Made by a program: the position numbers and the translations under genes. Positions 57,674-64,000 of a stretch of DNA of 64,000 nt are shown one piece after another (positions within the stretch are counted from its first letter, which is position 1; every line of letters begins with the position of its first letter). Source of the DNA: Lawsonibacter sp900766145 (GTDB taxonomy: Bacteria > Bacillota > Clostridia > Oscillospirales > Oscillospiraceae); the NCBI RefSeq assembly GCF_030372275.1, contig NZ_JAUDDJ010000012.1. One strand, given 5' to 3'. The notes under the pieces were generated by a model, which was given only the letters and a program-made list of their open reading frames with translations, was not told where the DNA came from and did no database searches.

Positions 57674-59326
57674 ATGAACTTATTGCAAGGACAAGGGGTC
57701 TCCAAGGGCATTGAGCACGGCCCCATCTATTTTTATCGCCGCAGCCAGACGCATATCCAGCCCACCAAGGCGGCGGACCCCCAGCTCCAGCGGGAGCGGC
57801 TGGACCAGGCCATGGAGCAGACGGCCGGACAGCTGGAGCAGATGGCTGAGCTGGCCCGGGAGCAGGCGGGAGACGGCGCGGCCGAGCTATTTGAGACCCA
57901 CGCCATGTTTTTGGAGGACGAGGACTACACCGGCGCCATGGAGGAGCTGCTGGGTGAGGGGTACTGCGCCGAGTACGCCGTAGACCAGGTGGGCGAGCAG
58001 TTTTCCGCCATGCTGGCGGCCATGGACGACCCCTACATGCAGGCACGTTCCGCCGACATCAAGGACGTCACCCGACGGATTCTCAACAACCTGATGGGAG
58101 TAGTAGAGGGCGGCATCGCCTCCGACGTGCCGGTCATCCTGTGTGCCGACGACCTGGCCCCCTCCGAGACTATCCAGCTGGACAAGAGCAAAATCCTGGC
58201 CATCGCCACCCAAAAGGGCTCGGGCAGCAGCCACACCGCCATCCTGGCCCGCACCATGGGCATCCCCGCGGTGTGCGGCCTGGGGGCCAGCTTTAACGAG
58301 AGCTACCACGGCAAGCAGGCCTACATTGTGGGCGAGACCGGCCAGGTGATCTTTGACCCGGACCAGGAGACCCTCCAGAGTCTGAAGGTCCGCCAGGAGC
58401 AGCAGGCCCAGCGTCGGGAGTTGATGCGCAGCATGGTGGGCCAGGAGGACGTGACCCTGGACGGCCGGAAGATCAAGCTCTACTGCAACATCGGCTCTCC
58501 GGAGGATGTGGATGCCGTCCTGGCCAATGACGGCCAGGGCATTGGACTATTCCGCTCGGAATTTCTCTATCTGGCTACTGAGGACTACCCCACTGAGGAG
58601 GAGCAGTTCCAGGCCTACAAACGGGTGGCGGTGGCCATGAAGGACAAGCGGGTCATTGTGCGCACCCTGGACATTGGAGCAGACAAACAGGTGGACTACT
58701 TCCAGCTGAATAAGGAGGAAAACCCCGCCATGGGTCTGCGGGCCATCCGCATCTGCCTCAACCGCCCGGAGGTATTCCGCACCCAGCTGCGGGCCCTCTA
58801 CCGGGCCAGCGCCTATGGCAAGATTGCCATTATGTTCCCCATGATTGCCAGCGTGTGGGAGGTGAAGGAGTGCCGCCGGGCCTGTCAGCGGGTAATGGAT
58901 GAGCTTACCGCCGAAGGGGTCCCCTTTAATCCGGATACCGAGATCGGCATCATGATCGAGACTCCCGCCGCCGTACTTATGGCCCCGGAACTTGCCAAGC
59001 TGGTGGACTTTTTCTCGGTGGGCACCAACGACCTGACCCAGTACACCCTGGCCTGCGACCGGCAGTGCAACGACCTGGGCAAGTTCTACGATCCCCACCA
59101 CCCCGCCGTGCTGCGGGCTTTGAAGATGACGGCTGACGCGGCCCATGCGGCGGGCATTTGGATCGGCATCTGCGGGGAGCTGGGGGCCGACCTGGAGCTG
59201 CTGCCTACCTTCCTGGCCATCGGCATGGACGAACTGAGCGTTACTCCTACGGCTGTGCTTCCCCTGCGTGCCGCCATCCGGAAAAGCATTGCAAAAAATT
59301 GCACTCTGGAATTGCTGATGTCTTAA
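57674..59326 (+). CDS. ptsI: PTS Enzyme I (phosphoenolpyruvate-protein phosphotransferase)
   Basis: This 550-residue protein has an HPr-binding N-terminal domain, phospho-His187 in GSGSSHTAILART and the PEP-binding C-terminal barrel (LFRSEFLYL, then MIETPAAV and SVGTNDLTQYTLACDR). The start at 57674 follows GAGGG. Its place after treC and ptsH means the whole phosphorelay for trehalose is encoded in one locus. Confidence 0.95.
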   Translation: MNLLQGQGVSKGIEHGPIYFYRRSQTHIQPTKAADPQLQRERLDQAMEQTAGQLEQMAELAREQAGDGAAELFETHAMFLEDEDYTGAMEELLGEGYCAEYAVDQVGEQFSAMLAAMDDPYMQARSADIKDVTRRILNNLMGVVEGGIASDVPVILCADDLAPSETIQLDKSKILAIATQKGSGSSHTAILARTMGIPAVCGLGASFNESYHGKQAYIVGETGQVIFDPDQETLQSLKVRQEQQAQRRELMRSMVGQEDVTLDGRKIKLYCNIGSPEDVDAVLANDGQGIGLFRSEFLYLATEDYPTEEEQFQAYKRVAVAMKDKRVIVRTLDIGADKQVDYFQLNKEENPAMGLRAIRICLNRPEVFRTQLRALYRASAYGKIAIMFPMIASVWEVKECRRACQRVMDELTAEGVPFNPDTEIGIMIETPAAVLMAPELAKLVDFFSVGTNDLTQYTLACDRQCNDLGKFYDPHHPAVLRALKMTADAAHAAGIWIGICGELGADLELLPTFLAIGMDELSVTPTAVLPLRAAIRKSIAKNCTLELLMS

Positions 59327-59374
59327 CTTCCCTTTCCTAACCCGGAATGGAAAACGGGCAAGAAACAACAAGCC

Positions 59375-59520
59375 GTGGGGGGGGGGCAAGGTGGGGGCGC
59401 CGGGGGGGTGTGGGTTGGGGGGGGTTTTTGTGGGGTTTTGGGGGTGGTGATGTTGTTCTGGGGGCCCGCGGCGCCGGGGGGGGGGGGGGGGGGGGCGGGC
59501 CCGGGGCTGTATGGGCCGGG
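59375..59520. other. Poly-G low-complexity stretch, doubtful sequence
   Basis: The stretch is dominated by G-runs, including 20 consecutive G at 59476-59495, with almost no C in between, unlike any neighbour. It lies in a 400-base gap (59327-59726). After it, 59520-59594 reads as the sensible end of a protein (MAQLANRLILNGLSLS) without a start. It looks like a low-quality or misjoined segment, not biology. Confidence 0.7.
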
Positions 59521-59726
59521 GCTTTCAGGAGGAGCCGGAACAGATGGCTCAGCTGGCTAATCGGCTGATCTTAAACGGCCTGTCTCTGTCTTAATATCAA
59601 TTTTTTCCTAAAACGGTTATCTTTTCCTTGTCCGCTCCCTTGTCGCTTTTTGTAAAAGGGAGTAGAATAATTTCAGCATTTCTATTTTTTGTTGTGTGTA
59701 AAAGGAATCTGAAGGAGAGACGAGCT

Positions 59727-61040
59727 TTGAAACGATCCAGAGTATGCGCTGCCCTGCTGTGCGGCGCCTTTGGGGCGGCGCTTCTCACCACCCCTGCATC
59801 GGCTTCCACGTTACCCAACGACCTGCGGCACCACTGGGCCCAGGCCCAAATCTACACCCTGATGGAGCACGGACTCATTACCGGCTACCCCGACCACACC
59901 TTCCGCCCCGACCAGACGGTCACCCGCCAGGAGGCGGTGGGCCTGGTTTACGGCCTGCTGGAAGAGATGGGCGTGGATTTGGACACCACCCCCCAGGTAG
60001 GCGGCGCACAGACTGGCATATCTTCCGACGATACCCAGGATTTCCTGCCCTCCCAGGATGAGCTTTCCCCGGTCTACGCCGACCTGGACAACAGCTGGGC
60101 CAAGGACAAGATCCTGTGTCTGGAGTCCAACGGCATCCTGTCTCAGGACGGCACCGGCCTGTTCCATCCCTTCCAGGATATGACCCGGGGCGAGGCGGCC
60201 CAGATCCTGTGGAACTGTGTTACCACCTGGCCGGACACGTTTTCCCTCACGCCTCTGGAGAATCCCCCCATCGTCTATGACACCGGCGGGCACCCCAACT
60301 CCAAGGCCATCTTCTACTTGCTGAAGTTCGGGGTGGTCGCGGGCCGGGGCGACGGCGGCTACTACCCCGATGATCCCATCTCCCGGGCGGAATTCTCTAT
60401 CCTGCTGCTGAATCTGGCGGGCTATGCCGTTGATGAGGTGCCCTTTGAGCCCCTGCCCACCTACACGGTGATTCCCACCCCCTACATCAGCCAGGTATAT
60501 CCCTCCGGGGCCTGGGTCGGATGCGAGCCCACCTCTCTGCTGATGGGCCTGAAGGCCAAAGGCTACGCCCAGAACGTCACTTTGGACGACTTCCTTTACG
60601 CCATGCCCAAGACGGAATCTAACCCCGCCAAGGGCTTTGTGGGCTCTCCCTACGTGCCCAGCGAGACCCTGCGCACCACCATCTATCCCGCCCCTCTGGC
60701 CGAGTACGGCCGGCAGTACGGCAATGTGAAGGACTTCTCCGGCAAGTCGGTGGAGGAGCTGCGGGAGGAAGTGCTGCTGGGCAATCCAGTGGTCATCTAT
60801 GTCACCCTGTATTGGAAGCAGCCCTACTACCGCAACTTCAACATTGAGGGCACCACCCAGAGCCTGCTGCGCAACAACCACGCGGTGCTGGTGTGCGGCT
60901 ATGATTCCTCCACCCAGCAGTACTACATCGCCGATCCCTACAACATCAACGACCGCTACCACGATTATTTCTACTGGATCTCTGCCGATATTCTGGACCC
61001 CCTGTACATGGTACGGCAGCACGCGGTGGCCATTGAGTAA
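59727..61040 (+). CDS. Secreted SLH-domain protein with C39-like peptidase domain
   Basis: This 437-residue protein starts with TTG after GAAGGAGAG. It has a signal peptide (LLCGAFGAALLTTPASAS), three S-layer homology repeats (about residues 30-230) and a C39-like papain-fold domain with Cys266 in VGCEPTS, His385 in NNHAVLVCGYD and Asp in IADPYN. It is probably anchored to the cell wall by the SLH repeats and cleaves peptides outside the cell. Longer starts upstream lack a ribosome site. Confidence 0.88.
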   Translation: MKRSRVCAALLCGAFGAALLTTPASASTLPNDLRHHWAQAQIYTLMEHGLITGYPDHTFRPDQTVTRQEAVGLVYGLLEEMGVDLDTTPQVGGAQTGISSDDTQDFLPSQDELSPVYADLDNSWAKDKILCLESNGILSQDGTGLFHPFQDMTRGEAAQILWNCVTTWPDTFSLTPLENPPIVYDTGGHPNSKAIFYLLKFGVVAGRGDGGYYPDDPISRAEFSILLLNLAGYAVDEVPFEPLPTYTVIPTPYISQVYPSGAWVGCEPTSLLMGLKAKGYAQNVTLDDFLYAMPKTESNPAKGFVGSPYVPSETLRTTIYPAPLAEYGRQYGNVKDFSGKSVEELREEVLLGNPVVIYVTLYWKQPYYRNFNIEGTTQSLLRNNHAVLVCGYDSSTQQYYIADPYNINDRYHDYFYWISADILDPLYMVRQHAVAIE

Positions 61041-61054
61041 TTTGTTTTGCTATG

Positions 61055-61090
61055 AGAAAAGCCCGGGAATGCCCGGGCTTTTCTTTTTAT
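61055..61090 (+). terminator. Rho-independent terminator
   Basis: GAAAAGCCCGGG / CCCGGGCTTTTC hairpin followed by TTTTTATTTTTT. Confidence 0.9.
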
Positions 61091-61102
61091 TTTTTGGGGG
61101 AG

Positions 61103-61235
61103 GGTTCCGCCCTGCGGGGCGTCCTACTTTGCCCGCGGCGGCAAAGTAGGCAAACCGCCGCCGGGGGACGGCTCCGATGAGCGCCTTCGCGCAGCGGGCG
61201 CTCATAGTCACCTCTCCCCCGGTCCCCCGTTTACG
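61103..61235 (+). repeat. Structured intergenic repeat module, copy A
   Basis: A 133-base module runs GGTTCCGCC, GC-rich bulge, hairpin CCTACTTTGCC/GGCAAAGTAGG, GGGGG segment, hairpin GAGCGCC/GGCGCTC, then CCCCCGTTTACG. An inverted, diverged copy of nearly equal length lies at 61567-61698, and the stems differ by paired changes. The segment between them (61236-61566) shows no gene. Confidence 0.75.
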
Positions 61236-61566
61236 GGGGCGGGCCACTTTGGTTTGTTCTTAATTTCCGGCGGGTAAAATCAAGATTTGTTTCCATCCTA
61301 CTCTCGGCCCACAGGGGCCTGTTGCCATCAAAATTTGAACCAAGTAGTTCTACCCAACACCGCCTACTGCCTACCTTCCTGTTGGGTGCAATAGTGGTCG
61401 GACGGACCAGCTGCCACGGTTTTGCCAGGATAGGCGGTGTCCGTACAGCGCAGCGGTTTTCTAATTTTTGACGCAGCAGGGGCCTGTGTCCCCGGGGCAA
61501 GAAAAAAAGGCCGACCTAATTTTGCCCGCCGGGAGGTCATAACCAATCACTCTGGAGGGCGTCTCT

Positions 61567-61698
61567 CGTAAACGGGGGTCTGGGGGCAAGATGACTGTGA
61601 GCACCGCCGCAGGCAAGGTGCTCACCGGAAGCGGCCCCCAGCGGGTCTTTGGTTTCTTTCTGACCGCTCAGAAAGAAACCCGCCCCGCAGGCGGAACC
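61567..61698 (-). repeat. Structured intergenic repeat module, copy B (inverted)
   Basis: Read on the minus strand it follows copy A block by block: GGTTCCGCC, TGCGGGGCG, hairpin GGTTTCTTTCTGA/TCAGAAAGAAACC, GGGGG, TTCCGGTGAGC, hairpin GAGCACC/GGTGCTC, CCCCCGTTTACG. The outer blocks are conserved while the stems change on both arms. Confidence 0.75.
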
Positions 61699-61707
61699 TT
61701 CTCAATA

Positions 61708-61742
61708 AAAAAAGTGGGAGCGACGCAGAACGTCACTCCCAC
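61708..61742 (-). terminator. Terminator downstream of the symporter gene (minus strand)
   Basis: On the minus strand GTGGGAG...CTCCCAC with an inner GACG/CGTC stem is followed by TTTTTTT. Confidence 0.8.
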
Positions 61743-61761
61743 AAAAATCTCACTTACGGGT

Positions 61762-61827
61762 GCAGAGGCGAAACGAAGTTTCGCAGAAAGTTCTTTTGCC
61801 TACTTTTCTTTCAAGAAAAGTAGGTTA
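61762..61827 (-). repeat. Stop-codon-abutting two-hairpin repeat, copy 2
   Basis: Beginning with the TAA of the symporter gene on the minus strand: CCTACTTTT...AAAAGTAGG, GCAAA, then GCGAAAC-TTC-GTTTCGC and CTCTGC. It is the counterpart of 31401-31466, with the loop TTC kept and stem bases changed in pairs. Confidence 0.8.
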
Positions 61828-63078
61828 GCCGCGGACGGCGCGGGTACGCGCCTCCTTGCGGTCCTCCATCTTGGAGACAATCAGGGCGCAGGCGGCGTCG
61901 CCGGTAATATTGACGGTGGTACGTCCCATGTCAAAGACACGGTCGATGCCAGCCACCAGCGCGATGCCCTCGATAGGCAGGCCCACGCTCTGGAGCACCA
62001 TGGCCAGCATAACCATGCCCGCGCCGGGCACGCCGGCGGTGCCGATGGAGGCCAGGGTGGCGGTGAGTACGATGGTGACCATATCGCCCAGGGACAGGCT
62101 GACCCCGTAGGCGGTGGCGATGAACACGGCACACACGCCCTGATAGATGGCGGTACCGTCCATGTTAATGGTAGCGCCCAGGGGCAGCACGAAGGAGGCC
62201 ACCTCACGGCGAGCGCCCAGGCGCTCGGTGCACTCCAGGTTAAAGGGCAGCGCGCCCACGGAGGAGGCGGAGGAGAAGGCCATCATCATAGCGGGGGCCA
62301 TCCCCTTGAAGAATTCCAGGGGGGACACACCACCCAGCAGCTTCACCGTGGAGGAATAGACGATCAGTGCATGGAGGATATAGCCCACATAGGCCAGCGC
62401 CAGTACCGCCACCAGGTCCCGCAGGATCATGGGTCCGTTCTCGGCCACCACGGGGCAGATCAGGCAGGCCACGCCGATGGGAGACAGCTTAATAATGAGG
62501 TCCATGATCTTCATGAACACCTCGTTGAAGCTATCCACAATCTGGGCGGCTACCAGCCCCTTCTCCCCGGCCAGCAGGATGCCAAAGCCCAGGAACAGGG
62601 AGATCACGATGACCTGAAGCATGGTAGCATCCACCAGAGGCTTGACTGCATTGGAGGGGAAGATATTGACGATGACCGTCATGATGCTCTGCCCCTCAGG
62701 CGGGGTGTAGCTGAGGTCGGTGGTATCCAGGGTGTGGAACAGGCCCACGCTGGTGGCCACATTGGCCAGAATCAGGGCCAGGACCACGGCAAAGGCGGTG
62801 GTACACATGTAGTACACCACAGTCTTTCCGCCGATGGCGCCCACCTTGCTGATATCCTTCATGGAGATCACGCCGGAAGCGATGGAGAACAGCACAATGG
62901 GTACAACCACAAATTTTAACAGGTTCAGGAAAATATCGCCCCAGGGCTTTATGTAGTTCTTTGCCACGTCGATCCCCGCCCCATCGGGCACGTTCATCAG
63001 GATCAGACCGGCCACCACACCGACTGCCAGACCAATAAAGATCCAAAACGCCAGGGGCAGCTTCTTTTTGCTTATCAT
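61825..63078 (-). CDS. Dicarboxylate/amino acid:cation symporter (DAACS family)
   Basis: This 417-residue membrane protein of the GltP/DctA/SstT fold has the serine-rich hairpin AFSSASSVGALPFNL near residue 270, the LGATINMDGTAIYQ motif near 300 and the late FDMGRTTVNITGD substrate-site motif. It takes up glutamate, aspartate or C4-dicarboxylates with Na+ or H+. A GGAGAGAG ribosome site precedes the ATG. Confidence 0.94.
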   Translation of the reverse strand: MISKKKLPLAFWIFIGLAVGVVAGLILMNVPDGAGIDVAKNYIKPWGDIFLNLLKFVVVPIVLFSIASGVISMKDISKVGAIGGKTVVYYMCTTAFAVVLALILANVATSVGLFHTLDTTDLSYTPPEGQSIMTVIVNIFPSNAVKPLVDATMLQVIVISLFLGFGILLAGEKGLVAAQIVDSFNEVFMKIMDLIIKLSPIGVACLICPVVAENGPMILRDLVAVLALAYVGYILHALIVYSSTVKLLGGVSPLEFFKGMAPAMMMAFSSASSVGALPFNLECTERLGARREVASFVLPLGATINMDGTAIYQGVCAVFIATAYGVSLSLGDMVTIVLTATLASIGTAGVPGAGMVMLAMVLQSVGLPIEGIALVAGIDRVFDMGRTTVNITGDAACALIVSKMEDRKEARTRAVRG

Positions 63079-63125
63079 GCAGCTCTCTCCTTCCGCTTCT
63101 TCACAAACGCATTTTTTCCTTCCCT

Positions 63126-63145
63126 GCCTTGCATTTTTGCAAGGC
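63126..63145. promoter_or_regulatory. Inverted repeat upstream of the symporter gene
   Basis: GCCTTGCA-TTTT-TGCAAGGC, perfect 8-bp arms, 48 bases before the symporter start on the minus strand. It may be an operator or a leader hairpin. The rest of 63146-63400 is AT-rich and shows no gene. Confidence 0.45.
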
Positions 63146-63415
63146 GTCCTCTTACCCTTTCAGTATACACACATGCCCCGATTTTCTCAACCGTTTTTCC
63201 GGCTTTTCCTGAAAATTTTTTCAGATTCCACCCGTACAATCTCCCCTATCTTTCTTTGTGTTTCCAATTCTTTTTGCTTATTTTGCATGTTTTGAATGTC
63301 TATCATGCTTTTCCCGGGAAAAAAGAATTTTTTCCCATCGACCTGCTTCGCCCTTTTCTATTCCAAAATATGGTAAACTATACTTGTAAATATTTCCCAG
63401 ATAGGAGGGGTATCG

Positions 63416-64000
63416 ATGCAGCTGCTGCGGAAGAAGGGCATGCTGGACAGCACACGGGTGCTGTTTTTGCCTGTGGACGACATTTTTCCTAATCCGGACC
63501 AGCCCAGACGCGTGTTTGCCCAGGGGGATTTGGAGGAGCTGGCCCGGTCTATTCAGTCTCTGGGGCTGCTCCAGCCGCTGACGGTGCGGCGCACTGAGAG
63601 TGGCTGGGAATTGGTGGCGGGCGAGCGGCGGCTGCGGGCGGCCAAGCTGGCCGGGCTGCGGGAGGTGCCCTGTCTGTCCCTCCAGATCGACAGCCAGCGC
63701 TCCTCCCTGCTGGCGCTGGTGGAAAACTTACAGCGGAAGGACCTGGACTTTTGGGAGGAGGCCCTGGCGCTGGACAAGCTGATCTCCACCTACCACCTCT
63801 CCCAGGAGGACGCCGCCAAGCGAATCGGCAAGAGCCAGTCGGCGGTGGCCAACAAGCTGCGGCTGCTGAAGCTGCCCCGGGAGGTGCTGGAGATCCTGCG
63901 GGACGGCGGAGCCACCGAGCGCCACGCCCGGGCGCTGCTGTGTCTGGAAACCCCGGAACTCCAGCTCCAGGCGGCTCGGGCGGTGGTGGAGCAGCATCTG
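63416..64000 (+). CDS. ParB/Noc-like chromosome partition protein (3' end outside window)
   Basis: The 195 visible residues contain the ParB N-terminal domain (FPNPDQPRRVFAQGDLEELA, then GERRLRAAKLAGL, ALVENLQRKDL) and the HTH (LSQEDAAKRIGKSQSAVANKLRLL). A TAGGAGGGG ribosome site precedes the ATG. ParB and Noc share these domains; a missing or altered CTP motif cannot be judged here, so Spo0J/ParB versus Noc stays open. Confidence 0.9.
   Translation, partial: MQLLRKKGMLDSTRVLFLPVDDIFPNPDQPRRVFAQGDLEELARSIQSLGLLQPLTVRRTESGWELVAGERRLRAAKLAGLREVPCLSLQIDSQRSSLLALVENLQRKDLDFWEEALALDKLISTYHLSQEDAAKRIGKSQSAVANKLRLLKLPREVLEILRDGGATERHARALLCLETPELQLQAARAVVEQHL

Noticed and set aside
61591..62919. Open frame of 442 codons on the plus strand
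   Set aside because: Most of it lies antisense to the clearly conserved symporter gene and its start lies in the repeat region; His/Gly-rich composition is typical of a shadow frame in GC-rich DNA.
1..64000. CRISPR array, rRNA operon or further tRNA genes
   Set aside because: No regularly spaced direct repeats and no rRNA signatures were seen on reading; only the tRNA-Pro cloverleaf was found.

Overview
The window looks like the chromosome of a GC-rich, spore-forming Clostridia member, most probably an Oscillospiraceae gut bacterium of the Flavonifractor/Lawsonibacter/Pseudoflavonifractor type. This is inferred from gene content: a SpoIVFA/SpoIVFB-like pair, YunB, CwlD, CotJ proteins, paired TIGR03960/TIGR03936 genes, a class A RNase P RNA and Tn1549/Tn4451-like mobile DNA. 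No rRNA operon or CRISPR array was seen.

Layout. 0-6.8 kb: an opine-dehydrogenase-family gene (cut by the window edge), an NhaC-type antiporter, an Asp/Glu racemase, a MATE exporter and a two-gene ABC exporter. 6.9-11.2 kb: a MerR regulator divergent from a purine-type deaminase pair (TrzA/MtaD-like amidohydrolase and adenine deaminase), with a textbook 19-bp-spacer MerR promoter. 11.4-13.9 kb: a run of small orphan proteins whose promoter carries the same TTAAG-N5-TTAAG operator, at the same distance from the -10, as the ABC exporter promoter. 13.9-26.15 kb: a composite, partly decayed mobile region. It holds remnants of two or more elements, including a relaxase joined in frame to ArdA and DUF3846 domains, a MOBP relaxase/MobC module, sigma/HTH pairs, a probable structured RNA, TnpW and a large serine recombinase. 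It abuts a tRNA-Pro(CGG) gene. 26.4-46.5 kb: core chromosome: sporulation proteases, radical SAM pair, YebC, PepSY protein, RNase P RNA, murD, three tandem M42 peptidases, a methionine-gamma-lyase-like enzyme, yunB, ligA, an EamA transporter, a ferredoxin-like DUF362 protein, radA, and a Xer recombinase with a 28-bp perfectly symmetric dif-like site upstream. 46.6-52.7 kb: an NhaC antiporter with a premature TGA, an ECF-type sigma/anti-sigma pair, an SdpI-like protein, CwlD and a CotJA-CotJB fusion with CotJC. 52.8-59.3 kb: a trehalose PTS locus (treR-like regulator, frameshifted treB, treC) carrying its own HPr and Enzyme I genes. 59.3-64 kb: a poly-G stretch of doubtful quality, an SLH/C39-like secreted protein, a repeat-rich intergenic region, a dicarboxylate/amino-acid symporter and the start of a ParB/Noc gene.

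The least explained signals are regulatory or structural. They are the shared TTAAG operators, two start codons buried in perfect hairpins (an XRE gene and yunB), the dif-like palindrome, the multi-stem RNA before tnpW, and families of intergenic repeats whose stems differ by compensatory changes, two of which begin exactly at stop codons.
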